DNA of 27,518 bases from contig CAMLHQ010000040.1 of the NCBI GenBank assembly GCA_946479785.1, positions 1-27,518 on the forward strand. Reading direction: 5' to 3'. The stretch comes from an uncultured Nitrospira sp. Its GTDB lineage: Bacteria > Nitrospirota > Nitrospiria > Nitrospirales > Nitrospiraceae. The notes under the pieces are model-generated. The model made no database searches. It was not told the DNA's origin and saw only the letters and a program-made list of their open reading frames with translations. The translations under genes were made by a program, and so were the position numbers. Numbering within the stretch: the first letter of the stretch is position 1; each line of letters starts with the position of its first letter. Below are positions 7,770-17,992 of this stretch, in pieces.

Positions 7770-8170
7770 GTTCCGGCTCCGGTCACTTCTTCCAGAAGAT
7801 CCTTGGTGCGGGAAGAAAACTCATTGCGCGAGACGATCTTGGTGACACCCATCGATTTTGCCCGATTCCATGTCTCGACCTCCTCATGATTGGCAAATGC
7901 AAGGATGGGAATGGTCTTGAATCGTGGATCGGTCTTCAACGTCTCGAGAGCCTGAAAGGCGTTCAACGTTTCGTCGTTCATGTTCAGGATCACGGCGGAA
8001 GGATGTATGGCCGACGCCTTCCCGGCGATGTCTTCCTGGGACCGCGCCCGCTCGAGCTTGTAGCCGTTCGGCAGCAACGCATCGCGGACCTTGGTGTAGA
8101 AGAAGATATCCGTGACGGCGACGAGCACGATTTTCTGGTTTATCTGGTCTATCTGGCTTATTTGGTTCAT
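7766..8170 (-). CDS. Degenerate receiver-domain protein
   Basis: This 134-residue protein has the alternating strand/helix pattern of a response-regulator receiver (KIVLVAVTDIFFYTKVRDAL, PSAVILNMND, IPILAFANHEEV, GVTKIVSRNEF) and no output domain. The phospho-acceptor Asp is replaced by Asn63 in VILNMND. The acidic pair after strand 1 is reduced to one Asp, and the conserved Thr and Lys are not evident. It is therefore probably not phosphorylated and may work by protein contact. The first 12 residues form I-x-Q triplets encoded by a 9-bp repeat array, so the ATG at 8170 and the true start are uncertain; a GTG at 8128 is an alternative. No ribosome site is visible. The stop overlaps the ygfZ start. 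Confidence 0.7.
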   Translation of the reverse strand: MNQISQIDQINQKIVLVAVTDIFFYTKVRDALLPNGYKLERARSQEDIAGKASAIHPSAVILNMNDETLNAFQALETLKTDPRFKTIPILAFANHEEVETWNRAKSMGVTKIVSRNEFSSRTKDLLEEVTGAGT

Positions 8171-8178
8171 CTGGGTTG
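8134..8178. repeat. 9-bp degenerate repeat array, left arm
   Basis: Five consecutive 9-bp units read on the plus strand as TCTGGTTTA, TCTGGTCTA, TCTGGCTTA, TTTGGTTCA and TCTGGGTTG. The period is a multiple of three and lies in frame with the minus-strand receiver gene, so it encodes I-S-Q, I-D-Q and I-N-Q. A second array of the opposite complement lies at 8221-8265. Confidence 0.8.
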
Positions 8179-8220
8179 CTTAGTTGACGTGATTGTTGTG
8201 CGCGAATCGATCCTTCCTGT

Positions 8221-8265
8221 AACCAAATAAACAAAACAAACCAGAGAAACCAAACGAACCAGCTT
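8221..8265. repeat. 9-bp degenerate repeat array, right arm (inverted)
   Basis: Five consecutive 9-bp units read AACCAAATA, AACAAAACA, AACCAGAGA, AACCAAACG and AACCAGCTT. They are roughly the reverse complement of the units at 8134-8178, so the two arrays face each other across 42 bp and could form a long imperfect hairpin. The array runs up to the stop codon of the TPR gene at 8264. Confidence 0.75.
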
Positions 8266-8779
8266 AATTCAGCATACTGATGAGTCTGCCGAGCGATTTC
8301 TTTGCCAAGACATAATCGGGATTCAGAGCCAACGCCTGCTTGTAAGACGCAATGGCTTCAGTCCAGTTCCCTTTCTTCTCGTAGACCCGGCCCAGATTTA
8401 GATGGGGAAAGGCGGGGCTTTCGTACCGCTTCGCCTGCATGGCTTTTTGAAACCAAGGAATCGCCTCGTCGAGTTCGCCTTTTTCGATCAAGTAGGCGCC
8501 GATGTCGTTATAGGGATTACCGAAATCCGGGTCCAGTTCGATCGCGCGATGGCACTCTTCGATGGCGTCGTTCAGCCGACCCATGAAGCTGTAGGTCCAA
8601 CCGAGAAACGTGTGCGCTTCGGCAGTCGGATGTGCAGCCAGCGACTGCCGGTAGAGGGAAACAGCTTCCTCCAATTCCCCCTTCATCTGCAGCTCGTAGG
8701 CTTTTCGAAAGAGTTGCCACGCCTCGCGCTTGTCTTCTTCGCTGCCTTCGCCTTGTATGAGAAAATCCTGTACGTCCAT
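8264..8779 (-). CDS. TPR-repeat protein
   Basis: This 171-residue soluble protein is made almost wholly of tetratricopeptide repeats. Four clear units are visible at about residues 19-52, 53-85, 86-119 and 122-155, each with the typical small/large pattern (for example AHTFLGWTYSFMGRLNDAIE and AFPHLNLGRVYEKKGNWTEAI, ending ALNPD). The last helix is at 156-170. TPR proteins are scaffolds for protein contact, and no partner can be named from sequence. There is no signal peptide. The ATG lies three bases from repeat copy B and no Shine-Dalgarno is visible. It may therefore be read from thi4 transcription or from a promoter not seen. It lies upstream of the pseudo-receiver and ygfZ on the same strand. 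Confidence 0.85.
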   Translation of the reverse strand: MDVQDFLIQGEGSEEDKREAWQLFRKAYELQMKGELEEAVSLYRQSLAAHPTAEAHTFLGWTYSFMGRLNDAIEECHRAIELDPDFGNPYNDIGAYLIEKGELDEAIPWFQKAMQAKRYESPAFPHLNLGRVYEKKGNWTEAIASYKQALALNPDYVLAKKSLGRLISMLN

Positions 8780-8781
8780 GA

Positions 8782-8862
8782 CGGCTGCTGAAAAATCTCC
8801 CTGACTTCGTTCTCAGTCACTCGCTCCCTGCGGCCTCGTCGGATGAGCGTTTTGAGCAGCCG
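8782..8862. repeat. Palindromic intergenic element, copy B (shortened)
   Basis: Terminal arms CGGCTGCTGAAAA (from 8782) and the complement ending GAGCAGCCG (to 8862) flank sequence related to the family core (CTTCGTTCTCAGTCACTCGCT, CTGCGGCC). It is about 45 bp shorter than copy A. It lies between the thi4 stop and the TPR start on the minus strand, so unlike copies A, C and E it does not separate convergent genes. Confidence 0.65.
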
Positions 8863-8877
8863 CGAGGGAAGAATATA

Positions 8878-9678
8878 TTATTCGTTCTTGAGCTTCTTTT
8901 TGATCAACTCTGCTCCATAGCGGCCTGACAATAGCATCGAGCCGAAAGCCGGACCCATCCGTGGCGTCCCGTGTACGGCGGCGACGGCCAAGCCGATGAC
9001 GAAACAGTTCGGGTACACCTCGCCCGTATGGTCCATCACATCTTGTTCGGAGCGCGAGACCCACATGGCGCCGTTGCCGGGCACTTCTGTGTAGAGGTTG
9101 CGTTTGTGCAACAGATTCACGACAACCGCATCGTGGCCGGTTGCATCAACCACGATCTTGCTTTCCAAGGCAATCGGATCGACATGGATGATATCGTGCC
9201 CCGCCATTTCGGCCGTCGTGTTGTTGACTACCACGCCTTCCAGCACACCTTCGCGGCGAAGAATTAGATCCACGACACGCGTGAGGTTCAACACTCTCGC
9301 GCCGGCTCCATAGGCGGCGGCGATGAGTGCGCCTGTGGCATGCGGCGGATCGACGATATACATGCCTTCGCAATCTTTGACTTTTTTGCAGGGCACACCA
9401 ATCTCTTCAAGAATCTTATGCGCCGGGGCACAGATGGTCGCCTTGTTCATGAGATAGCCACCATGCCAAAACCCGCCACCGAGCGCGAGACTCTGCTCGA
9501 CGATGACGGTGCGAAAGCCTATGTCCGCCAGGTCACGCGCGCAGATCAGGCCGGATGGACCCGCGCCGACAATAATGACGTCACTCTCAATCAGTTGATC
9601 GAATTCTTTGTAGTATTCGCGCGCGATTTGTCTGGTGATATCGCGTTCTCGTAATGGAGCAGGCTTTGGCTTTCCCAT
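8878..9678 (-). CDS. thi4: Thiazole synthase Thi4, His-type
   Basis: This 266-residue protein starts at the ATG at 9678, which has AAAGGAG 8 nt upstream; the GTG at 9687 abuts that site. The FAD/NAD dinucleotide fold is plain (SDVIIVGAGPSGLICARDLA), as are ALGGGFWHGG and VVDATGHDA, and the C-terminal MGPAFGSMLLSG is typical of Thi4. Thi4 builds the thiazole half of thiamin from NAD and glycine. In yeast and plants a Cys in CMDP gives its sulfur and the enzyme is used once. Here the aligned motif is HVDP (His165), as in methanogen Thi4, which uses free sulfide and turns over. It lies just downstream of thiC under the same TPP riboswitch, and no thiG is seen. Confidence 0.9.
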   Translation of the reverse strand: MGKPKPAPLRERDITRQIAREYYKEFDQLIESDVIIVGAGPSGLICARDLADIGFRTVIVEQSLALGGGFWHGGYLMNKATICAPAHKILEEIGVPCKKVKDCEGMYIVDPPHATGALIAAAYGAGARVLNLTRVVDLILRREGVLEGVVVNNTTAEMAGHDIIHVDPIALESKIVVDATGHDAVVVNLLHKRNLYTEVPGNGAMWVSRSEQDVMDHTGEVYPNCFVIGLAVAAVHGTPRMGPAFGSMLLSGRYGAELIKKKLKNE

Positions 9679-9736
9679 GGTGGTCACTCCTTTAACCGAT
9701 GCCAGATTGCGTTGAGCATCGGAAATCGCTTCAGTC

Positions 9737-11850
<2,114 letters not shown>

Positions 11851-11860
11851 CTGGAGGAAG

Positions 11861-11889
11861 ATCGTATCGCCGGCCCCCCATGAAGTCAA
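11861..11889 (-). promoter_or_regulatory. Promoter for thiC-thi4
   Basis: On the minus strand TTGACT (11889-11884) and TACGAT (11866-11861) are separated by 17 nt. A start near 11853 would place the transcript's 5' end right before the TPP aptamer, which supports the call. Confidence 0.7.
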
Positions 11890-11962
11890 CGGGTTAATAG
11901 ACCTATTTGCTGGCGCAAGAATGAGCCTTCTGGCACTAGGACTCCTTCCCGTTGCGGCTTCG

Positions 11963-11991
11963 TTGATTGTCACTGGGCCCTATCGTAGAAT
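11963..11991 (+). promoter_or_regulatory. Promoter for nadA
   Basis: TTGATT (11963-11968) and TAGAAT (11986-11991) are spaced by 17 nt and close to the sigma-70 consensus. A start near 11998 gives a leader of about 23 nt before the GTG at 12021. It faces away from the thiC promoter; the two promoters share the gene-free stretch 11851-12020, which holds nothing else I can see. Confidence 0.65.
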
Positions 11992-12020
11992 GATCCTCTA
12001 CAAGTTTTTCCTGAGGTCTT

Positions 12021-13124
12021 GTGAACAGCGTCTCGACACTTCCAAAACCGATCACCGACTACCAGCAGGTGTCTGCTGAGGGGCTCTTTCGCCGGATCGC
12101 GGCAGCGAAGCGGGCGTTGGGGAACAAGGTGATGGTGCTCGGCCATAATTATCAACGGGATGAAGTGATCGAGCATGCGGATTTCCGCGGCGATTCGCTC
12201 CTGCTCTCGAAGCTAGCCGCCGAACGGTCGGAGCGCCCCTACGTCGTCTTTTGCGGCGTGCACTTCATGGCGGAAACGGCGGACATTCTCAGCCGAACCA
12301 ATCAGACCGTGATCCTGCCGGATATGGCAGCCGGCTGCTCGATGGCCGATATGGCGGCGATCGAGCAAGTCGATCAATGTTGGGAAACACTAGGACGCAT
12401 CCTACCGGTCGAAGAGACGGTCATGCCGGCGGTGTACGTGAACTCGGCGGCAGTCTTGAAGGCGTTCTGCGGCGAGCATGGCGGGATTACATGTACAAGT
12501 TCGAATGCGAAGGCCGTGATGGAATGGTGCTGGGCACGGCGGGAAAAGATTCTCTTTTTCCCCGACGAACACTTGGGCCGCAACACGGCCAACAAGATGG
12601 GGCTGCCTCGCGAAGAGATGATCGTCTGGGATCCCTTCCAGCCGAACGGCGGGAATACGCGCGAGGCGATCAAACGCGCAAAGCTGATTCTCTGGAAGGG
12701 CCATTGCAGCGTCCATCAAATGTTTCAGCCTGTCCATGTGGAGAACTTCCGTAAGCAATATCCGAACGGCAACGTAATCGTCCATCCCGAATGTCATGAG
12801 GATGTGGTGAACAAAGCTGATCTGGCCGGTTCCACGGAGTTCATCATCAAGACCGTCACAGCCGCACCGGCTGGCACCGTGTGGGCGGTCGGAACCGAGT
12901 TGAATCTGGTCAACCGCCTCAAACGCGACATGACCGATAAGAAGGTATTTTTTCTCTCCTCTACCGTCTGCCAGTGCGCCACGATGTTCCGGATCGATGG
13001 CGCCCATCTGTGTTGGGCCATGGAGAATCTCGCCGACGGGCATGTTGTGAACCAGATCGTCGTGCCAGACGATGACAAAGAATGGGCTCGGGTTGCGCTC
13101 GATCGCATGATGTCCGTCAGTTAA
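12021..13124 (+). CDS. nadA: Quinolinate synthase NadA
   Basis: This 367-residue protein condenses iminoaspartate with dihydroxyacetone phosphate to quinolinate in NAD synthesis. It has the family features VLGHNYQRDEV, CGVHFMAETADIL, MAAGCSMADM (Cys106), ITCTSSNAKAV, FFPDEHLGRNTA, KGHCSVH (Cys229) and a C-terminal TVCQCATM (Cys317/Cys319). Cys106, Cys229 and one of the last pair would hold the 4Fe-4S cluster. The first codon is GTG at 12021, with GAGG just upstream at short spacing; no in-frame ATG lies before the conserved region. nadB and nadC are not in the window. The promoter at 11963-11991 serves it, and ileS follows after 70 nt. Confidence 0.95.
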   Translation: MNSVSTLPKPITDYQQVSAEGLFRRIAAAKRALGNKVMVLGHNYQRDEVIEHADFRGDSLLLSKLAAERSERPYVVFCGVHFMAETADILSRTNQTVILPDMAAGCSMADMAAIEQVDQCWETLGRILPVEETVMPAVYVNSAAVLKAFCGEHGGITCTSSNAKAVMEWCWARREKILFFPDEHLGRNTANKMGLPREEMIVWDPFQPNGGNTREAIKRAKLILWKGHCSVHQMFQPVHVENFRKQYPNGNVIVHPECHEDVVNKADLAGSTEFIIKTVTAAPAGTVWAVGTELNLVNRLKRDMTDKKVFFLSSTVCQCATMFRIDGAHLCWAMENLADGHVVNQIVVPDDDKEWARVALDRMMSVS

Positions 13125-13194
13125 GACTGGTCCTTTTCCCCTCCGATCCGGTATATTCTCCCCTTCATTCATTTGGTGATCCAAGCGGTGGCCC

Positions 13195-16011
13195 ATGGAC
13201 TATAAGTCGACGCTGAATCTGCCAAAAACCGATTTCCCGATGAAGGCCAATCTGCCGCAGCGGGAGCCGGACCTGCTTGCCTCCTGGGAGAAAGAACGTC
13301 TCTACGAGCGCATTCAAGAGGCGGGCAAAGGGCGCCCGCGCTACATGTTGCACGACGGGCCTCCTTACGCCAATGGTCGCATTCACATCGGCCACGCGCT
13401 GAATAAGATCCTCAAAGACATCATCGTGAAATCGAAGACGATGGCTGGCTTCCAGGCGCCCTATGTTCCCGGATGGGATTGTCACGGCCTGCCGATCGAG
13501 CATCAAGTCCTGAAAGACCTGGGCGAGAAAAAGAAAACGCTCGATGCGATGGCCATTCGCAAACTCTGCCGGGAGTATGCCGAAAAGTTCTACAAGATCC
13601 AGCGGGAGGAATTTCAACGGCTGGGGGTGCTGGGCGATTGGCAGAATCCTTACCTGACGATGAACCATGCCTATGAAGCGACGATCGTGCGTGAATTCGG
13701 CGCATTCGTCGAACGGGGCGGTGTGTATAAAGGGTTGAAGCCGGTTCTCTGGTGCACGCAGGATCAAACGGCCCTGGCCGAAGCGGAAGTGGAATACGAG
13801 GACCACACGTCTCCGTCAATTTATGTGAAGTTTCCTGTGGCCGGCGGCTCAGCCGCTGTCGCGGCGAGATTCCCTGGCTTGAAACTTCCTTCGGATGTCA
13901 CGGCTGTCTCGATCGTCATCTGGACCACGACGCCTTGGACCCTGCCCGCCAATCAAGCCGTCTGCCTCCATGCCGACATCGATTACGCATTCGTCCAAGT
14001 CGGATCCGAAGTGCTGATTGTTGCGCAGAAGCTGCTCGACAACGTGGCGAAGGCCTGCAAGCTCGAAGGATACCGTGTGCTCGCAGTGAAAAAAGGCGGA
14101 GAGGGGTTTGAAGGTCTGGAAACGCAGAGGCCGTTAACGACTGGGTTGTCACCGGTGCTATTGGGTGACTTCGTGACGTTGGAACAGGGCACAGGCTGCG
14201 TACACATCGCCCCCGGCCACGGCATGGAGGACTACATCCTGGTGCTGGAACACAACGCCAAGGCCTCGCCCGGCGAGCGGCTTGAGATCCTCGCGCCGGT
14301 CGATGATACCGGTCGCTTCACCGAGATCGTCAAGGACTTTGCCGGACAACATGTATTCAAGGCCAATCCCGGTATTGTGGAGCAACTTCAGATCAAGGGC
14401 AGGTTGTTGGGCCATGGATTGTTGGCCCATTCCTATCCCCACTGCTGGCGCTGCAAGAGTCCGGTTATCTTTCGCGCGACGGAACAGTGGTTCGTTTCGA
14501 TGGAAACCAATGCGCTGCGCCGGGAGTCGTTGGCCGAGATCGATCGTGTTCGATGGATTCCACCGTGGGGCAAGGACCGCATCAACGGAATGATTGCCAA
14601 CCGGCCCGACTGGTGCCTCTCGCGCCAACGAGTCTGGGGCGTGCCGATACCCGGCTTCACTTGCAAGGCTTGCAAGAAGGTCTTAGCCGATCCAGTCGTG
14701 ATCGAGCACGTTGCGAAACTGGTTGAGGAGCAGGGGGCCGACGTCTGGTTTCAGAAACCTGCGGCTGAACTTCTGCCGACCAGCACGACTTGCGCATGTG
14801 GCAGTAAAGAGTTCGAGAAGGAGCGGGACATCCTGGACGTCTGGTTTGAATCCGGTGTGAGTTATGCGGCGGTGCTCAAGCCGCGCACGTGGTGGCCGGC
14901 CGATCTGTATCTCGAAGGCTCAGACCAGCATCGCGGCTGGTTTCATAGCGCACTGTTGGCCGGCGTCGTCACCGATCGCCGCGCCCCCTATGAAGCCGTG
15001 CTGACGCATGGCTTTGTGCTCGACGGACAGGGCAAGAAGATGTCCAAGTCGGCGGGAAATGTCGTGGCGCCGCAAGACGTGATCAAGCAGTCCGGCGCGG
15101 AAATTCTTCGCCTGTGGGTATCGGCGCAAGATTATCGCGACGACGTGCGCATCTCGCCGGAGATCCTGAACCATCTGATCGAAGCCTATCGGAAAATCCG
15201 CAACACCTGCCGATTTCTCCTGAGCAATCTCTACGATTTCAATCCGGCCCAAGACCGCGTGGCGTATGAGAAGCTGCCGGAGCTCGATCGCTGGGCGCTC
15301 ATGCGGCTGGAAGAACTAAAGGGTAAGGTCCGACGCGCCTACGAAGAGTTCGAATTTCACGCGATCTATCATGCGCTGAACAACTTCTGCTCGGTAGATC
15401 TGAGCGCGGTCTATCTCGACATCCTCAAGGATCGGCTCTATACCTTCCGTGCCGACTCGCCGTTACGTCGAGGCTCCCAGACGGTGCTCTATGAAATCAT
15501 TCTGGCAATAACGAAGCTGATGGCGCCGGTATTGAGTTTTACAGCCGAGGAGATTTGGCGGACATTGTTTGCGCAGTTTGGCGGAACGCTCGGGGTCGAT
15601 AGTGTGCATCTGAATCTGTTTCCGGAAGCGCATCCTGAATGGCTGGATGACGAGCTTGGCCAGCGATGGGAGCAGTTGTTGGAAGTGAGAGTAGCTGCGC
15701 AAGCAGCCTTGGAAGAGCAGCGCCGTGAGAAGGTTATCGGCTCTTCACTTGAGGCGGACGTTGAAATAAAGGCAAATTCAGAAAAGTACATGTTTCTTCA
15801 GAACTACGAAGGTGATCTGTCCACCATCTTTATTGTGTCACGGGTCAAGCTAACCTCGGTCAATAACCTTCCACACAAGCCCGATTTCCTGGTGGTGGTT
15901 TCTAAATCCACGAGCAAAAAATGCGAGCGTTGCTGGAATTATCGTGAGGCGGTGGGGAAGGACGCGACGCATCCGACCCTCTGTGACCGTTGCGTGGAGG
16001 CCGTGCAGTGA
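13195..16011 (+). CDS. ileS: Isoleucyl-tRNA synthetase
   Basis: This 938-residue class Ia synthetase charges tRNA-Ile. The HIGH motif is at residues 64-67 ([12 protein letters not shown]) and KMSKS at 615-619 ([10 protein letters not shown]). The editing domain lies between them ([30 protein letters not shown]), and the C-terminal zinc finger has CERC (910, 913) and CDRC (930, 933). The length and the zinc finger are those of the bacterial ileS1 type. The ATG at 13195 opens the standard [19 protein letters not shown] start. A TATATT at 13152-13157 could be its -10 box, but I see no good -35. The lspA start overlaps its stop (GTGA), an ileS-lspA order common in bacteria. Confidence 0.97.
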   Translation: MDYKSTLNLPKTDFPMKANLPQREPDLLASWEKERLYERIQEAGKGRPRYMLHDGPPYANGRIHIGHALNKILKDIIVKSKTMAGFQAPYVPGWDCHGLPIEHQVLKDLGEKKKTLDAMAIRKLCREYAEKFYKIQREEFQRLGVLGDWQNPYLTMNHAYEATIVREFGAFVERGGVYKGLKPVLWCTQDQTALAEAEVEYEDHTSPSIYVKFPVAGGSAAVAARFPGLKLPSDVTAVSIVIWTTTPWTLPANQAVCLHADIDYAFVQVGSEVLIVAQKLLDNVAKACKLEGYRVLAVKKGGEGFEGLETQRPLTTGLSPVLLGDFVTLEQGTGCVHIAPGHGMEDYILVLEHNAKASPGERLEILAPVDDTGRFTEIVKDFAGQHVFKANPGIVEQLQIKGRLLGHGLLAHSYPHCWRCKSPVIFRATEQWFVSMETNALRRESLAEIDRVRWIPPWGKDRINGMIANRPDWCLSRQRVWGVPIPGFTCKACKKVLADPVVIEHVAKLVEEQGADVWFQKPAAELLPTSTTCACGSKEFEKERDILDVWFESGVSYAAVLKPRTWWPADLYLEGSDQHRGWFHSALLAGVVTDRRAPYEAVLTHGFVLDGQGKKMSKSAGNVVAPQDVIKQSGAEILRLWVSAQDYRDDVRISPEILNHLIEAYRKIRNTCRFLLSNLYDFNPAQDRVAYEKLPELDRWALMRLEELKGKVRRAYEEFEFHAIYHALNNFCSVDLSAVYLDILKDRLYTFRADSPLRRGSQTVLYEIILAITKLMAPVLSFTAEEIWRTLFAQFGGTLGVDSVHLNLFPEAHPEWLDDELGQRWEQLLEVRVAAQAALEEQRREKVIGSSLEADVEIKANSEKYMFLQNYEGDLSTIFIVSRVKLTSVNNLPHKPDFLVVVSKSTSKKCERCWNYREAVGKDATHPTLCDRCVEAVQ

Positions 16012-16535
16012 GCAAAGGCCTCCGTTATCTCCTGCTGACCCTGATCGGTCTCACGGTGATTATCGTCGATCAGGCGACGAAGTATTCGATCATGCAGTCG
16101 ATGCGGCTGCATGAATCGATTCCCATCATCCCGAACCTTTTCAGCTTTACGTATATTCGTAATCCGGGCGCGGCCTTCGGTTTGCTGGCCGGGAGCAGCA
16201 ACGCGTTCCGGACCGTCTTTTTCGGCGTGACGTCACTGTTCGCACTGGCCTTGCTTGGAACGATCTTGGTGCGATTGCCGGAGAAAGACTGGATCGGGCA
16301 ACTGAGTATCGCGGGGATTCTCGGCGGGGCAATCGGAAATCTGATCGACCGATTACGCTTCGGTGAGGTGATTGATTTCTTGGATGTCTACGTGGAATCT
16401 TACCATTGGCCCGCGTTTAATGTGGCCGACTCGGCGATTAGCGTCGGGGTCGTTTGTCTGATCATGCATTTTGCGTTCGAACGCAAAGAGGCACCGCTCC
16501 CTGCGCCGGATACCCCTCCCTCGTCCTCTGTGTAA
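16008..16535 (+). CDS. lspA: Lipoprotein signal peptidase (signal peptidase II)
   Basis: This 175-residue membrane aspartyl protease cuts the signal peptide of lipid-modified prolipoproteins. The conserved [31 protein letters not shown] and [11 protein letters not shown] motifs are present, and the catalytic Asp residues lie in GNLIDR and NVADS. Four transmembrane segments fit the sequence. The GTG at 16008 is chosen because GGAGG lies 7 nt upstream and the codon overlaps the ileS stop (GTGA); a TTG at 15990 lies inside ileS. At least three predicted lipoproteins in this window (3289, 5661, 17993) would be its substrates. The C-terminal tail is Pro/Ser-rich. Confidence 0.96.
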   Translation: MSKGLRYLLLTLIGLTVIIVDQATKYSIMQSMRLHESIPIIPNLFSFTYIRNPGAAFGLLAGSSNAFRTVFFGVTSLFALALLGTILVRLPEKDWIGQLSIAGILGGAIGNLIDRLRFGEVIDFLDVYVESYHWPAFNVADSAISVGVVCLIMHFAFERKEAPLPAPDTPPSSSV

Positions 16536-16536
16536 G

Positions 16537-16588
16537 GTAGCTGGCGGTTGGCCTGGCTGGCCGGCCTTTTGAACAGCTTGCAAGCTAC
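16537..16588. repeat. Palindromic intergenic element, copy C (remnant)
   Basis: Only the right part of the element is kept: GGCCTGGCTGGCCGGCC and TTTTGAACAGCTTGC, matching the end of copy A. GTAGCT at 16537-16542 and AGCTAC at 16583-16588 form an outer inverted pair. It fills the gap between convergent lspA and the DUF2024 gene, and on the minus strand the DUF2024 TAG stop runs straight into it. Confidence 0.6.
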
Positions 16589-16854
16589 GCGGGAAGCGGC
16601 AGGATGAATCCCCCCTGTTCCTTGAACCGCTTTTGCTGCTCGGCAGAAAACATCACCAGCGGTTCGCTGTGACAGAACTGGCACTCTTTCAACGTGACCG
16701 TCACGTCGTGCTCACCTAAGCCGTCCAAGTAATGCTTCGCCAGCTTCAAGGCGGTCGGTTCATCCGTCGTCATGACGTCGAAATGAAGCAGGCCGTTCTT
16801 CCCCCTGACCCAGGTGTCGTACACGTGCACCGTATCGGCTTGAGCACCCGCCAT
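16585..16854 (-). CDS. DUF2024 family protein
   Basis: This is an 89-residue cytoplasmic protein of the DUF2024 family, whose function is unknown. The family opening VHVYDTWVRGKNGLLHFDVMTTDEP is clear. A helix follows (ALKLAKHYLDGLG), then the conserved KECQFCHSEP, in which Cys58 and Cys61 form a CxxC pair. The ATG at 16854 follows AAAGGAG with good spacing, and that ribosome site lies between it and the uppP stop 15 nt away. The gene is therefore the second member of a uppP operon. The CxxC-H arrangement could bind metal or act in redox, which is inference. Confidence 0.85.
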   Translation of the reverse strand: MAGAQADTVHVYDTWVRGKNGLLHFDVMTTDEPTALKLAKHYLDGLGEHDVTVTLKECQFCHSEPLVMFSAEQQKRFKEQGGFILPLPA

Positions 16855-16869
16855 CTTTTCTCCTTTCGG

Positions 16870-17751
16870 TTATATGCCGAAAATGTAGAGTACGACAATG
16901 CCCATCAGAATGCGATAGTACGCGAAGGGCCGCAGCGTGTGGCGTTTCACGAAGGTTAAGAAGGCGGCAATGACGATCCAGGCGACGATGAACGAAACCA
17001 GCAGGCCGATGACGAGCGCGACATAATCATCGGCACGAAACACTCCTCGCGATTTCCACATTTGGTAACAGGTGGCGATGATCAGTGTCGGAAGTGCCAG
17101 GAAGAAGGAATATTCCGTCGCCACCTTGCGGTCGAGACCGACTAGCAATCCGCCAATGATCGTCGAACCGGAGCGCGACATGCCGGGAATCAAGGATGCG
17201 CATTGTGCCAATCCGATGAAGATGGCGTTGCGAAGTCCCACCTGCTCAAGCTGCTGCACATGTGACTGAGTTGGGCGTGCTTCGACGGCCAGAATGATGA
17301 GTCCGCCCAAAATCGATGTGATGGCGACGGTTTGTGGGCTGAAGAGATGCGCTTTGATCCAGCTATGGGTGGCAAACCCGATCAGGCCGGCCGGCAGAAA
17401 AGCGGCTCCCAGCCCCAGCAAGAACCAGAGGTGGGGATGCGCGATCATGGAATGACGAATGACATCGGACCAGGGTGCCGCCGCCGAGGGACCACTCAGG
17501 GAGTTCCGGAGATCGACCTGTTCGTCGGAGGCGCGGGACAACAGCGTTTTGAGCTTATCCCGTTCGTACGCGACCACTGCGAGAATTGCGCCAAGTTGGA
17601 TGGAAATTTCGGCATTGGCCGCCACGTCTCCGGTGAATCCCAAGGCATGGCCGACCAAGATAAGATGGCCTGTGGATGAAACCGGAAGAAATTCCGTCAG
17701 TCCTTCGACAATGCCGAGTATGACAGCAAGGGCCGGGCCCCATTCGTTCAT
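16870..17751 (-). CDS. uppP: Undecaprenyl-diphosphatase UppP/BacA
   Basis: This 293-residue integral membrane enzyme removes a phosphate from undecaprenyl diphosphate to recycle the lipid carrier of peptidoglycan and other polymers. Signature motifs are GIVEGLTEFLPVSSTGHLIL (residues 13-32), with the catalytic Glu pair, and IPGMSRSGSTI further on. Eight hydrophobic segments fit. The sequence ends RILMGIVVLYIFGI, as is typical. The ATG at 17751 has GAGGA upstream. A promoter is proposed at 17802-17830. The same protein gives bacitracin resistance when overproduced. Confidence 0.95.
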   Translation of the reverse strand: MNEWGPALAVILGIVEGLTEFLPVSSTGHLILVGHALGFTGDVAANAEISIQLGAILAVVAYERDKLKTLLSRASDEQVDLRNSLSGPSAAAPWSDVIRHSMIAHPHLWFLLGLGAAFLPAGLIGFATHSWIKAHLFSPQTVAITSILGGLIILAVEARPTQSHVQQLEQVGLRNAIFIGLAQCASLIPGMSRSGSTIIGGLLVGLDRKVATEYSFFLALPTLIIATCYQMWKSRGVFRADDYVALVIGLLVSFIVAWIVIAAFLTFVKRHTLRPFAYYRILMGIVVLYIFGI

Positions 17752-17801
17752 GAGACGTCCTCGTCGTTGAGAGGCATTGATAGAGAAAGAGGGTCTCGCG
17801 C

Positions 17802-17830
17802 ATAATCACAAAGTGGTGACGTTCCGTCAA
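17802..17830 (-). promoter_or_regulatory. Possible promoter for uppP
   Basis: On the minus strand TTGACG (17830-17825) and GATTAT (17807-17802) are 17 nt apart, about 50 nt before the uppP start. The -10 matches the consensus at four of six bases. Confidence 0.45.
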
Positions 17831-17856
17831 GCAGCGCGGAAAAATGCGCGGGCATG

Positions 17857-17885
17857 TTGACAAAGGGTAGGGCTTGGCATACACA
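17857..17885 (+). promoter_or_regulatory. Possible promoter for the HhH lipoprotein gene
   Basis: A perfect TTGACA (17857-17862) is followed after 17 nt by TACACA (17880-17885), which is a weaker -10. Transcripts would have a leader of about 100 nt before the ATG at 17993. Confidence 0.5.
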
Positions 17886-17992
17886 GAGTCTTATACGTAA
17901 AGGGACTGCGACCAGTCGGTCGCGATATGTCATTGATCATCGGCACTCGTTTCAGCGGCGGCTAGACCGCGAAGACGGAAGGGGAGGTTCGC

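Noticed and set aside
12402..13196. 264-codon open frame on the minus strand
   Set aside because: It is antisense to nadA and the start of ileS; nothing in it resembles a protein family.
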